In this document: positions 9,565-18,977 of the stretch, one piece after another
Position numbering within the stretch: the first letter of the stretch is position 1
Layout of the letters: the number at the start of each line of letters is the position of its first letter
NCBI RefSeq assembly: GCF_030548465.1
Contig: NZ_JAUOSF010000004.1
Coordinates: forward strand, 186,001 to 250,000
Origin: Tamlana sp. 2_MG-2023
Lineage (GTDB): Bacteria; Bacteroidota; Bacteroidia; Flavobacteriales; Flavobacteriaceae
Length of the DNA: 64,000 nt
Direction: 5' to 3'
Position numbers and translations under genes: made by a program
Notes under the pieces: model-generated
What the model was told of the DNA's origin: nothing
Databases searched by the model: none
What the model saw: the letters and a program-made list of their open reading frames with translations, nothing else

Positions 9565-11107
9565 TTTTAAACCTGGTTTCATAGTCTATACCATCAACAA
9601 CAAACCTTTTACGTTCAATAAAGTTATTACTAAAAATACTTCTACTAAAATCAAGACCTTGGTATTTGACTCCAAAAAGGTGTAAAATACTCTCGTAAGT
9701 ATGATCGGCCATAAAAGCTCGATTGGGATGGTATTCAAAATCGTTAGGCAATTCAAAATCTTTTGAAGTCCAAACAAAAAATGGAATATCAAACATCGTT
9801 TTTGTTAAACGTTCTTCATTTCTCCCAAAAAAATTAGTGCCTTCATCATAAACGTTTTCACCATGATCTGATAAATACAGCAATGCACTCCTGGTTGATT
9901 TGTTTTTTAGTTTTTCTATCAAAGAATAAACAATATAATCATTATATAAAACGGCATTATCATAATGATTAATTATTGTTCCTTTTTTAGAGACGACTGT
10001 AGAGTCATTAAAATTATTATATGTTTTTGGGTACCTATTACTATACTCAAAGTGAGTTCCTATCAAATGTAAAAAAATAACTTTTTTACCTCTACCCTTT
10101 AATGCTAAGTCAAATTCAGGAAATAAAACCTCATCATGACTATTGGTTTTAACTTCATCTTTATGATTTAAAAACTTTAAATAACCGACAGCGGAAGCTA
10201 TTTCGCTCGTTTTATTATCATAATGGCCAATAGGCCTTTGGTTAGACAGCCAGTATGTGCTAAATCCCGCTTCATTAAAAACATCAATTATACTGTAACT
10301 TGTAGTCTCTTTATCATTTTTACTTGCTGATGTTAATAAAAAAGGTAATGATTTAGTTGTAATCACATCAGTTGAAATAGTGTTATTATAAAGTAGTAAC
10401 TCATCTCGAATTCGATTTAAATTGGGAGTTGTTAACCGGTCATAACCATAAACTTGCATATGTTTTCTAGCTGTCGATTCTCCTATTACAACAACTAATA
10501 TTTGATTATCGGTATATGTTTCAATATCTTTTATATCACCTACGTTCTCGAGCTCTATACTTCCCTGTAAATCAAAATAACCATACACACCTCTAACTAC
10601 ATTGAAGTATGTATTGTTTTCTATTAAACCGGTGAGTTTTAAAGCAACAATTATAATTGCACTAATAATACCTCCTAAAATTTTCTGATTTGAATTTGTG
10701 ATTTGAAACTTTAACTTTCTAATTACTAAAAACATAATAATCATCAAAATTAAAAATAGAATCACTTTTACATCTATATATGAAAACCAAAACTCTTCTA
10801 ATTCCTGACTGTTTGATTCTATAAGCAGAAACATGAATGATGACGTGAAATTTGATGAAACTGCAATATATGAAGCTGTTTCAATGAAAAAACTCAACAC
10901 ATACAAGGCTACAAAAGAGATTGATACAATTTTATTTTGGAGTAAACCACTAAATAAAAGAACTGAGAAAAAAATATAAAATATAAAATCCTCTATAACA
11001 TCTCCACCCCCTATTAAGCTATTATTTATAAATATCAATAAAAAAAGATATTTCAAACTTAAAGGCGAGAGTAATATTATTAATTTTAATATTGCTTTAG
11101 ATTTCAC
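9557..11107 (-). CDS. Phosphoethanolamine-transferase-like membrane sulfatase-fold enzyme
   Basis: This 516-residue protein has about five N-terminal transmembrane helices (residues 5-165) and a periplasmic alkaline-phosphatase-fold domain. The motifs are VVVIGESTARKHMQVYGY, DVITTKSLPFLLT with the presumed nucleophile threonine, FLHLIGTHFEY, and LYLSDHGENVYDEG with metal-binding Asp and His. This layout matches the EptA/CptA phosphoethanolamine transferases that modify lipid A, core sugars or surface glycans. Translation appears to start at GTG (11107), since no ATG lies near; this start overlaps the flippase stop by 11 bases. A different phospho-substituent is possible. Confidence 0.82.
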   Translation of the reverse strand: MKSKAILKLIILLSPLSLKYLFLLIFINNSLIGGGDVIEDFIFYIFFSVLLFSGLLQNKIVSISFVALYVLSFFIETASYIAVSSNFTSSFMFLLIESNSQELEEFWFSYIDVKVILFLILMIIMFLVIRKLKFQITNSNQKILGGIISAIIIVALKLTGLIENNTYFNVVRGVYGYFDLQGSIELENVGDIKDIETYTDNQILVVVIGESTARKHMQVYGYDRLTTPNLNRIRDELLLYNNTISTDVITTKSLPFLLTSASKNDKETTSYSIIDVFNEAGFSTYWLSNQRPIGHYDNKTSEIASAVGYLKFLNHKDEVKTNSHDEVLFPEFDLALKGRGKKVIFLHLIGTHFEYSNRYPKTYNNFNDSTVVSKKGTIINHYDNAVLYNDYIVYSLIEKLKNKSTRSALLYLSDHGENVYDEGTNFFGRNEERLTKTMFDIPFFVWTSKDFELPNDFEYHPNRAFMADHTYESILHLFGVKYQGLDFSRSIFSNNFIERKRFVVDGIDYETRFKNE

Positions 11108-12398
11108 TTTTTAAATACTTTTTGTTTTTAATAAACACAAAAACACTTACAACAAACAAGTATAATAAAACACTTAATAAATAAGCATAATAAACACCAT
11201 ATAAGTCATATCCATTTATTAGAATGATACTGAATATATAAAATCCACAATACAGAAAAGCATCACAAACAAAATAAGCAACTACCATTCTTTTTGCATG
11301 AAATTGATACGCCAAGGAAAAAGCAACTATTTTAAAAAAATCACCAATAAATTGTAAATAAAAATATTTACTCACGGCTTCAAACTCATAAGACAAAAAA
11401 ACTTTCACTACAAAATGTCGTAAAAAGAACAATACAACAAACATGACTAGCGCTAAAGGAATGACAAGTTTGAAGTAATCGTACATAATATTCTTATAAC
11501 CAAAAAGGGTTTTGTTTTCAGACAGCTTAGGCAATAAATAAATTGTAAATAATGAGGAAAAGAAAACCATATAAAACATTGAAATCTTATTCACTGCTTC
11601 CCAGTATCCTGCATTGACTAAGTCAACGTCTTCAATAATAGCATTTCTAATCAACAAATAAACTAAACTAATTAAAACAGAAGAATAAATAGCCATAAAA
11701 AGATATACGGAAATACCCTTAATAATCTTAATAGAAAGCTTCTTAAAACTCCTTATCGCTACGAACAATAACAACCGTACCTCTTTAAACAACAATATAC
11801 TTACCAAGCTAAATACAGGAGCTAACAAGCTTGCAAATAATGCGCCTTTTAAATCGTAACTATAAACTAGAAAAAAAGTTGTTAACGCATTAAAAATATT
11901 CGAAATAACAACTAGTGTGCTTAATAATTTAAATTTTTGAAGACCATTAACAATGTATATAATCAAAAAACTAAAGGAAATTAAAGGCAATAAAAAAGCT
12001 AAATATTTAAAGATATAAGCAAAACTGGCGTCTTTTAAGGTGTAGACTGCTATGATTTCAGAAAAAAAGTAGATAGGAAGAACTAAAACACAACAAATTA
12101 GCAAATTAAAGACACATACATTAGCAATAACAGTATTTACCTTAGCCTTGTTTGTTTTGTTTTCTGACACGTACTTTATAATTCCACTTTCAAAACCAGT
12201 AACAGTAATACCTAATACGCCCTGAAGTATATTTTTAAAATTCCCAACTAAAGCATAACCAGAAGGCCCTAAATAAACCGCAGAAACTTTCGAAACAACA
12301 AATCCTGAAATCAATTTTACGAAAACAATTAATGTATTAAAAGAGGTAACCTTTATTAATAAATTAGAAGTATAAAGTTGTTTAATTCTTTTAAACAT
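11097..12398 (-). CDS. Wzx-type polysaccharide flippase (copy 1)
   Basis: This 433-residue polytopic membrane protein has 12 or more predicted helices and belongs to the MOP/Wzx exporter superfamily. Such proteins flip undecaprenyl-linked oligosaccharides across the inner membrane. The N-terminus (SGFVVSKVSAVYLGPSGYAL) and the segment NAGYWEAVNKISMFYMVFF are shared in altered form with the next gene upstream, so the two are tandem paralogues. The stop overlaps the GTG start of the phosphoethanolamine-transferase-like gene. The lipid-linked substrate is unknown. Confidence 0.83.
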   Translation of the reverse strand: MFKRIKQLYTSNLLIKVTSFNTLIVFVKLISGFVVSKVSAVYLGPSGYALVGNFKNILQGVLGITVTGFESGIIKYVSENKTNKAKVNTVIANVCVFNLLICCVLVLPIYFFSEIIAVYTLKDASFAYIFKYLAFLLPLISFSFLIIYIVNGLQKFKLLSTLVVISNIFNALTTFFLVYSYDLKGALFASLLAPVFSLVSILLFKEVRLLLFVAIRSFKKLSIKIIKGISVYLFMAIYSSVLISLVYLLIRNAIIEDVDLVNAGYWEAVNKISMFYMVFFSSLFTIYLLPKLSENKTLFGYKNIMYDYFKLVIPLALVMFVVLFFLRHFVVKVFLSYEFEAVSKYFYLQFIGDFFKIVAFSLAYQFHAKRMVVAYFVCDAFLYCGFYIFSIILINGYDLYGVYYAYLLSVLLYLFVVSVFVFIKNKKYLKSEI

Positions 12399-12415
12399 TT
12401 ATTAACGAGGATTAA

Positions 12416-13714
12416 TTACTGACTATCTATCTCGAACCATCTGCCACTCAAGAAAAGAAGCAAAACAATGCCAAAATACATAATATAACTCACAAAATGT
12501 GCGATTACCGCACCTTCTATCCCTTTAAATAAATCGATAAAGTAAATACTTGTGCTGTATAGAGTAATAATTAAAAATGCTTCGGTAAGCACATAGTGCC
12601 AAAACATTTTCTTGGCTAAAAATTGATAAGCGATTACAATAGCCATTACCTTTACAAAATCCCCTAACAATTGCCATAAAAACAAATTCTCTACAGGCTG
12701 AAATTCAGGGGTTAAAACAGCAAGCACGATATATTTTCTCAAAAAGTATATTAGTAAAAACCCTATACTCAAAAAGGGCATAATACGTTTATAGAAACTT
12801 AACACTTCCTCCCTAAACTCAACATTACTCTTAATTTCAGAAAATCGAGGTAAAAGGTATAAACCAATTAAGGAGCTAATAAACATTAAATAATATTTGG
12901 AAATTCGAGTCATTGCTTCCCAAAGCCCCGCATCCTTATAACCTATACTTTTAATGATATACGAACGTATAGCAATGGCCACAATAGGCAGTAATACTGC
13001 GGAAAAAAAAGCCATTAACGAATAAAACCCCATCTTTTTCAAAGTTGAAAAACGATACATACTCGCCTTAATAAGCGGCACCAAACTTCGTCGATTAATT
13101 ATACCTACTAAAGTAATTAAGAATATTAAGGACTCTGAAATAACTGCGGCAATTAAAGCGCCATCAATTTTATTTTGATAGATTAAAATTAAAGTAATTG
13201 AGACACTTAAAATCTGTCCAATAATATTGATAACAATTAAGATTTTATACTTAGAAAATCCATTCATTATCGAAAAAGAGAACATATTCAAGATGTAAAA
13301 AGGCAGTGCGATGGCAAAAATCTTAATCACATAAGCATAGTCGTTGTAATTAGGAAAAATGAGATCATTAATCCAATCGGCTTTAATGTAGCAGAAAAAG
13401 CAAACGATAACAGTAGTGATAAACCCTGTATAAAAAGCGGAAGAAATAACCCGACTAAGATCTGAAGTACTCTCCTTAAATTCGCCAACATACTTAACAA
13501 CGCCTTTATAAAGTCCCGCTGAAGCAGTAGTTTGAGAAGCACTTACGAAGTTTTTTAAGTTCCCTATTAAGGCTAAACCTTCGGCTCCAATAAACACAGC
13601 AATAGCCTTAGAGGTTAATAGACCAGCTATGATTCTTGTTAATACCGCGAAAATTTGTAATGAAGCAATTTTTACTAAAACCTTGCTATTTATATAGTCT
13701 ATTAATTCCTTCAA
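12416..13714 (-). CDS. Wzx-type polysaccharide flippase (copy 2)
   Basis: This 432-residue multi-spanning flippase lies 17 bases upstream of copy 1 on the same strand. The alignable blocks AGLLTSKAIAVFIGAEGLAL and DAGLWEAMTRISKYYLMF show it is a paralogue of the next gene, and both resemble WzxE-like flippases. It appears to be the first gene of the run 13714 to 8494. Two flippases in one operon could serve two repeat units or act as a pair; the sequence does not decide this. Confidence 0.83.
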   Translation of the reverse strand: MKELIDYINSKVLVKIASLQIFAVLTRIIAGLLTSKAIAVFIGAEGLALIGNLKNFVSASQTTASAGLYKGVVKYVGEFKESTSDLSRVISSAFYTGFITTVIVCFFCYIKADWINDLIFPNYNDYAYVIKIFAIALPFYILNMFSFSIMNGFSKYKILIVINIIGQILSVSITLILIYQNKIDGALIAAVISESLIFLITLVGIINRRSLVPLIKASMYRFSTLKKMGFYSLMAFFSAVLLPIVAIAIRSYIIKSIGYKDAGLWEAMTRISKYYLMFISSLIGLYLLPRFSEIKSNVEFREEVLSFYKRIMPFLSIGFLLIYFLRKYIVLAVLTPEFQPVENLFLWQLLGDFVKVMAIVIAYQFLAKKMFWHYVLTEAFLIITLYSTSIYFIDLFKGIEGAVIAHFVSYIMYFGIVLLLFLSGRWFEIDSQ

Positions 13715-13893
13715 TTAATAAGTGATTTGGTTATTAAATTGATGTTAGACAAATACTCCTCAAGTATTTATTTCTTACAAAAACAGTGTTTTGTATCAAC
13801 ATCAATATACAAGTAACCAAATATACAAAATCATTTAAATTAACATGATTTCTTAGAGTAGCGTACTCATTATGCCGTTTAAAGGTAAATTCC

Positions 13894-14127
13894 TTAACTT
13901 TTTTTAATAAAGAGGTAGTAGAGATTAATACACATTATCGCAGAATTGGTAATAATAATGGGTAAAGAGTATGGCGTTAAGGCTATGCCATAAAACACGA
14001 ATAGTAAACATCCAACGGAGTTTACTATTCGTAATTTAATAACAGATTTCATTAAAAAGGAAACTAAAAGGACAGCACTAGCTAGATAACCAAGCCACTC
14101 TACCCAATCGATTCCTAAAAATGTCAT
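13894..14127 (-). CDS. Small YgjV-like inner-membrane protein
   Basis: This 77-residue protein has about three hydrophobic helices (residues 8-26, 31-49, 53-72) with the pattern EWLGYLASAVLLVSFLMKS and FYGIALTPYSLPIIITN. This resembles the small YgjV-type bacterial inner-membrane proteins. Its start lies a single base after the end of typA on the same strand, so it is probably co-transcribed with typA. Molecular function is unknown. Confidence 0.65.
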   Translation of the reverse strand: MTFLGIDWVEWLGYLASAVLLVSFLMKSVIKLRIVNSVGCLLFVFYGIALTPYSLPIIITNSAIMCINLYYLFIKKS

Positions 14128-14128
14128 C

Positions 14129-15928
14129 TTATATGGTTTTATTTCTTTTACGATCTACTTCAGTTAAATAGATTTTACGTAGACGTAAGAAGTTTGGTGT
14201 TACCTCTACATACTCATCTTTCTGAATGTACTCTAAAGCTTCTTCTAATGAAAATTTAATTGCCGGAACAATTTTAGCTTTATCATCAGCCCCAGAAGAA
14301 CGTACGTTACTTAACTTTTTAGTTTTTGTTACGTTAACAGTCATATCATCTCCACGAGAATTTTCTCCAATAACCTGACCTTCATAAATATCTTCACCTG
14401 GATCTACGAAAAACTTACCACGGTCTTGTAATTTATCAATAGAATAAGGAATTGCTTGTCCTTTTTCCATAGATACTAACGATCCGTTTTGGCGTTCTGG
14501 AATACCTCCTTTTAATGGTTGGTATTCTTTAAAACGGTGTGCCATAATGGCTTCACCAGCGGTAGCAGTAAGTAATTGGTTTCTTAACCCAATAATTCCT
14601 CTTGATGGAATAATGAATTCACACACCATACGATCACCTTTAGCTTCCATACTTAGCATTTCACCTTTACGCATGGTTACCATTTCAACCGCTTTACCAG
14701 AAACCGTTTCAGGTAAATCGATAGTCATTTCTTCAACAGGCTCACATTTTACACCATCAATTTCTTTGATGATTACTTGTGGCTGCCCAATTTGAAGCTC
14801 GTACCCTTCACGACGCATGGTTTCAATTAAAACAGATAAATGCAGTACCCCACGACCAAAAACCATGAATTTATCGGCACTATCAGTTTCATTAACACGT
14901 AAAGCTAAGTTTTTTTCTAACTCTTTGCTTAAACGGTCTTTAATATGACGAGATGTTACAAATTTACCATCTTTACCAAAGAAAGGTGAATCGTTGATAG
15001 TAAATAACATACTCATTGTTGGCTCATCAATAGCAATGGTTTTTAAACCTTCAGGATTTTCAAAATCGGCAACGGTATCACCAATTTCAAAACCTTCTAA
15101 TCCAACAATTGCACAAATATCACCAGTTTGAACTTCTTCAACTTTGATACGGCCTAAACCTTCAAAAACATGAAGTTCTTTAATTCTATTTTTCACAATA
15201 CTTCCGTCGCGTTTCACTAGAGAAATATTTTGTCCTACTTTAAGTTCACCACGTGTTAAACGTCCAATAGCAATTCGTCCTGTAAAAGATGAAAAGTCTA
15301 AAGAAGTAATTAACATTTGTGTATTTCCTTCAGGAATTTTTGGAGCAGGAATATGATCGATAACCATATCTAATAATGGTTCGATATTTTCTGTTTGATT
15401 TTGCCAATCGTCACTCATCCAGTTATTCTTAGCCGAACCATAAACGGTAGGGAAATCTAACTGCCACTCTTCAGCACCTAATTCAAACATTAAATCGAAA
15501 ACTTTTTCATGTACTTCGTCAGGCGTACAGTTTTCTTTATCTACTTTGTTTACAACCACACATGGTTTTAAACCTAAATCAATCGCTTTTTGAAGTACAA
15601 AACGCGTTTGCGGCATCGGCCCTTCAAAGGCATCAACCAATAATAAAACACCATCAGCCATGTTTAAAACACGCTCCACTTCACCTCCAAAATCGGCGTG
15701 ACCTGGTGTATCAATGATATTAATTTTAGTGTCCTTATAAATAACAGAAACGTTTTTAGAAGTAATTGTAATACCTCTTTCACGCTCTAAATCGTTGTTA
15801 TCCAGGATTAAATCACCTGTATTTTCGTTTTCACGAAATAATTGACAATGGTACATGATCTTGTCAACTAACGTAGTTTTTCCATGATCTACGTGTGCAA
15901 TAATTGCAATGTTTTTAATATTAGCCAT
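14129..15928 (-). CDS. typA: Ribosome-associated GTPase TypA/BipA
   Basis: This 599-residue translational GTPase is of normal length for TypA. It shows the P-loop AHVDHGKTT (11-19), switch region ERGITI, G3 DTPGH (73-77) and G4 NKVD (127-130). EF-G-like domains II, III and V follow, then the BipA-specific C-terminal domain with [13 protein letters not shown]. TypA binds ribosomes and helps 50S assembly and growth under cold or stress. It starts 278 bases from the divergent kdsA and is followed after 1 base by a small membrane-protein gene. Confidence 0.97.
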   Translation of the reverse strand: MANIKNIAIIAHVDHGKTTLVDKIMYHCQLFRENENTGDLILDNNDLERERGITITSKNVSVIYKDTKINIIDTPGHADFGGEVERVLNMADGVLLLVDAFEGPMPQTRFVLQKAIDLGLKPCVVVNKVDKENCTPDEVHEKVFDLMFELGAEEWQLDFPTVYGSAKNNWMSDDWQNQTENIEPLLDMVIDHIPAPKIPEGNTQMLITSLDFSSFTGRIAIGRLTRGELKVGQNISLVKRDGSIVKNRIKELHVFEGLGRIKVEEVQTGDICAIVGLEGFEIGDTVADFENPEGLKTIAIDEPTMSMLFTINDSPFFGKDGKFVTSRHIKDRLSKELEKNLALRVNETDSADKFMVFGRGVLHLSVLIETMRREGYELQIGQPQVIIKEIDGVKCEPVEEMTIDLPETVSGKAVEMVTMRKGEMLSMEAKGDRMVCEFIIPSRGIIGLRNQLLTATAGEAIMAHRFKEYQPLKGGIPERQNGSLVSMEKGQAIPYSIDKLQDRGKFFVDPGEDIYEGQVIGENSRGDDMTVNVTKTKKLSNVRSSGADDKAKIVPAIKFSLEEALEYIQKDEYVEVTPNFLRLRKIYLTEVDRKRNKTI

Positions 15929-16179
15929 AAATAGTGCCTTATTTTGAGCGGCAAAGGTACTCTTTTTTCATAGAAAATTGATTTTTTGTTTTTAATTTTA
16001 AAAAGCCCTTTTCATCTGATCATCATTTAATTAAATCAGAAATATTAATTAAAGTGGTCATAGTCGTGGTTTCGCACATACCAAAAACCCTTTTCATATA
16101 AATGCGTTGGCTTTTTCTTAGTTTTTAGATGGCTTACATCAACACTTAATAAAATAGTTTACATACCATATTTAATACG

Positions 16180-16187
16180 TAACTTTG
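16180..16187 (+). promoter_or_regulatory. Likely promoter of kdsA, -7 box TAACTTTG
   Basis: TAACTTTG matches the Bacteroidota -7 consensus TAnnTTTG. A T-rich GTTTACA stretch lies about 20 bases upstream, near the expected -33 position. The box ends 20 bases before the kdsA ATG, so the leader would be short. Confidence 0.65.
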
Positions 16188-16206
16188 CAGCCTAAATTTT
16201 AAGGCT

Positions 16207-17025
16207 ATGAATCTTAAGGATGTTCCAAAAATAAAACATACCGAGTCTAACAATTTCTTTTTACTATGTGGCCCATGTGCTATAGAAAGTGAAGAAATGG
16301 CACTGCGTATTGCTGAAAAAGTGGTTGAAATCACTAACAAATTAGAAATCCCTTATATTTTTAAAGGCAGTTTCAAAAAAGCAAACCGCAGTCGTATAGA
16401 TAGCTTCACAGGAATTGGTGATGAAAAAGCCTTAAAAATCCTTAAAAAAGTATCTGACACCTTTGATATCCCAACCGTTACCGATATTCATGAAATATCT
16501 GACGCGGCACTTGCTGCGCAATATGTAGACGTGTTACAAATCCCTGCTTTTTTAGTACGCCAAACCGATTTAGTCGTGGCTGCCGCTGAAACAGGAAAAG
16601 TAGTCAACTTGAAAAAAGGCCAATTTATGAGTCCGGAAGCCATGAAACACGCCGTTCAAAAGGTAAAGGATTCTGGAAGTGACAAAGCATGGATTACCGA
16701 TCGCGGAACCATGTTTGGTTACCAAGATATGATTGTAGATTTTAGAGGCATCCCAACCATGCGCGAATACGCACCAACGGTTTTAGATGTCACGCACTCA
16801 CTTCAACAACCTAATCAATCGGCTGGTGTTACCGGTGGTAGACCAGACATGATTGAAACCATTGCCAGAGCTGGTATTGTAAACCATGTAGATGGCTTAT
16901 TTATAGAAACACATTTCGATCCTGCAAATGCGAAAAGTGATGGCGCTAACATGCTTCATTTAGATAATTTGGAGCAACTTTTAACTAATTTAGTAGCCAT
17001 TAGAAAAACAGTAAACGCTTTCTAG
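16207..17025 (+). CDS. kdsA: 3-deoxy-8-phosphooctulonate synthase
   Basis: This 272-residue cytoplasmic enzyme condenses arabinose 5-phosphate with phosphoenolpyruvate to Kdo-8-phosphate, the first committed step toward the Kdo of LPS inner core. Visible motifs are CGPCAIESEE (21-30), KGSFKKANRSR, QIPAFLVRQTDL, DVTHSLQ and FIETHFDPANAKSDGA. Cys24 in GPCAIES aligns with the metal-ligand cysteine of metal-dependent enzymes, whereas the E. coli type has Asn there. The presence of Kdo synthesis fits the nearby glycan genes. It has its own promoter, and a membrane or secreted protein gene follows after 32 bases. Confidence 0.97.
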   Translation: MNLKDVPKIKHTESNNFFLLCGPCAIESEEMALRIAEKVVEITNKLEIPYIFKGSFKKANRSRIDSFTGIGDEKALKILKKVSDTFDIPTVTDIHEISDAALAAQYVDVLQIPAFLVRQTDLVVAAAETGKVVNLKKGQFMSPEAMKHAVQKVKDSGSDKAWITDRGTMFGYQDMIVDFRGIPTMREYAPTVLDVTHSLQQPNQSAGVTGGRPDMIETIARAGIVNHVDGLFIETHFDPANAKSDGANMLHLDNLEQLLTNLVAIRKTVNAF

Positions 17026-17057
17026 TTTACTGTTGACATACCCTGCGCCCCATTCAC

Positions 17058-17906
17058 ATGACCCTAAAATCTGTTCTAGGCTTAGCCTTTCTATTCTGTT
17101 CTCTCAACCTATTAAGTCAAGAAACAGCACCAAAATACACCGAAACTAATAAAGGAAAATTCTTTTTTAGCTGGGGCGGAAACCGTGAATCCTATTCAAA
17201 ATCGGACATCACTTTTAGAGGTGACGATTACCATTTCACTATTGAAGATGCAACCGCACACGACAAACCTAAAGGCTGGCATATCGATTATATTAATCCT
17301 TCACGCATGACCATACCACAAACCAATGCTAAAATTGGGTATTTTGTTTCAGACAACTATACCATTTCCATTGGCTTAGATCATATGAAGTATGTCATGG
17401 ACAGGAATCAAACACGAAACGTTAATGGCTATATTGATTTACCAGACTCTGAAATAGGGTCTGTTTTTAACAATACTTATAATAACGAAGCTTTTTTTGT
17501 TTCTGAAAGTTTTTTAATGTTTGAGCACACCGATGGGCTCAATTACATCTACACTGAATTTGCTAGATTTGACGATATCTCGAAATTATTCAGGTTACCC
17601 AATACCGATAAATTTCAAATCAATTTAACCGAAGGTTTAGCTGGAGGTATTTTACTACCTAGAACCAATTCAACTTTACTGCAAAAAGACCGTTATGATA
17701 ATTTCCATTTGTCAGGATTTGGAGTTTCTGCTCACGCCGGAATTAACTTGACGTTCTACAAGCACTTCTTTATCCAGCTCGATTTAAAAGGCGGCTACAT
17801 CAACATGAGTGATATTAGAACAACCTTAAGTCCGTCTGACAGTGCTTCTCAGCATTTTTTCTATTTACAACGCGTTGTCGCTTTTGGTGGGATATTTAGA
17901 ATTTAA
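17058..17906 (+). CDS. Secreted protein, probable outer-membrane beta-barrel
   Basis: This 282-residue protein has a signal peptide (TLKSVLGLAFLFCSLNLLSQ) followed by KGKFFFSWGGNRESY. The beta-rich body has alternating aromatic and polar residues and ends in FYLQRVVAFGGIFRI, compatible with a small outer-membrane barrel. Its start is 32 bases after kdsA, so it may be transcribed with it. I do not recognise a characterised family; similar proteins are common next to kdsA in flavobacteria as far as I recall, but I cannot check this. Confidence 0.6.
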   Translation: MTLKSVLGLAFLFCSLNLLSQETAPKYTETNKGKFFFSWGGNRESYSKSDITFRGDDYHFTIEDATAHDKPKGWHIDYINPSRMTIPQTNAKIGYFVSDNYTISIGLDHMKYVMDRNQTRNVNGYIDLPDSEIGSVFNNTYNNEAFFVSESFLMFEHTDGLNYIYTEFARFDDISKLFRLPNTDKFQINLTEGLAGGILLPRTNSTLLQKDRYDNFHLSGFGVSAHAGINLTFYKHFFIQLDLKGGYINMSDIRTTLSPSDSASQHFFYLQRVVAFGGIFRI

Positions 17907-17995
17907 TTATTTGGGCACATTTTTAAGGTTTAAAGTTTAAGGAAACAGCCAGAGGCTATTTGTGAGTTTAAAACACCTTAAAAACCACGCTTTCC

Positions 17996-18075
17996 ACTAT
18001 ATCTTTTTTTGCCATTGGTGGCAGCAAAAAAAGGATGCCGCTGCAATCCCTTGTGTAGCTGCATGGACAAAAATT
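17996..18075 (-). ncRNA. Candidate structured RNA, copy 1
   Basis: Read on the minus strand, two conserved blocks flank a hairpin: first GGGATTGCAGCGGCATCC, then AAAGATATAGTGGAAAGC. Between them a TTTTTTTGC arm pairs perfectly with GCAAAAAAA and encloses a short TGCCA/TGGCA stem. A second copy with the same two blocks but a different hairpin interior lies on the plus strand at 20621-20769. Copy 1 sits downstream of the short-chain dehydrogenase gene on the same strand. Function is unknown. Confidence 0.5.
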
Positions 18076-18184
18076 AGTATTTCTTAACTCTGTGCATTGA
18101 CTGTAAAATAAAATATTATTGGTCGAAAACACCTCTGTAATCCACTCAAGGGTTGGACACCCCTATAATCCTCGTAAAGGGATA

Positions 18185-18964
18185 TTAATCTTCCCGATTT
18201 TTTTGCTGAATGGTTCTAACAATATGAGAAGCTGTTCTTCTAGGCAAAAACCTTGGAAGAATAGCCAAAAACTTATTAAAGGTCCCCGGAATGGCATACG
18301 ATTTCCCTTGGAGCATTGCTTTGTAGCCATATGCAGCGACTTCACTGGCCGTGCCCATATTGAATTTTATTTTATTGTCTTTCGTGTTTTCTGAAACGGT
18401 TTTCTGGAAAGATGTTTGCGTAGGTCCTGGGCATACCGCTGTTACCGTAACACCTGTACCTTTTAGTTCGTTAGCAATAGCTTCAGAGAAAGACAACATA
18501 TACCCTTTGGATGCATAATATATAGACATAAGCGGTCCTGGTTGAAAAGCGGCTAAAGAAGACATGTTTAGAATTTTACCCGAGCCGCGTTCTACCATAC
18601 CTTTCAACACCAGTTTGGTTAAGTGCGTCGCGGTTAAAATATGCACGTGTAACATGGCCGATTCGCGTTCCCAATCGGTTTCAGCAAACGTACCAAACAA
18701 ACCAAACCCTGCATTATTTATAAGCACATCAATAGGCTGGTTTCCTAAATCGCTCATAATTTCGTTAGAAACGTTAGGTACTCCTAAATCTTTAACTAAA
18801 GTGATTACCTCAACATCAAAATCTTTTAATAAACTCGCTTTTGCTTTAGCTAGCGTTTCAGGATTTACATCTACCAAAATGAGTTTATATTGATCTTTTG
18901 CTAATAAAATAGCCAATTCATATCCTAATCCGGAAGCTGCGCCGGTTACTAAAGCTGTTTTCAT
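18185..18964 (-). CDS. Short-chain dehydrogenase/reductase
   Basis: This classical SDR (259 residues from the ATG at 18964) has the cofactor motif TGAASGLG (residues 7-14), INNAGFGLFG, the catalytic Ser in LNMSSLAAF, and YYASKGYML carrying the Tyr-x3-Lys pair. A start 33 bases upstream (18997) would overlap the preceding gene. The ATG at 18964 places the Rossmann strand right at the N-terminus, as is usual. It follows the dehydrogenase gene after 13 bases, so the two are likely one operon. The substrate is unknown. Confidence 0.87.
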   Translation of the reverse strand: MKTALVTGAASGLGYELAILLAKDQYKLILVDVNPETLAKAKASLLKDFDVEVITLVKDLGVPNVSNEIMSDLGNQPIDVLINNAGFGLFGTFAETDWERESAMLHVHILTATHLTKLVLKGMVERGSGKILNMSSLAAFQPGPLMSIYYASKGYMLSFSEAIANELKGTGVTVTAVCPGPTQTSFQKTVSENTKDNKIKFNMGTASEVAAYGYKAMLQGKSYAIPGTFNKFLAILPRFLPRRTASHIVRTIQQKNRED

Positions 18965-18977
18965 CCTTAATTGATTA

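Noticed and set aside
18119..18394. Open frame on the plus strand overlapping the SDR gene end
   Set aside because: It is antisense to a well-supported dehydrogenase gene and has no family pattern.
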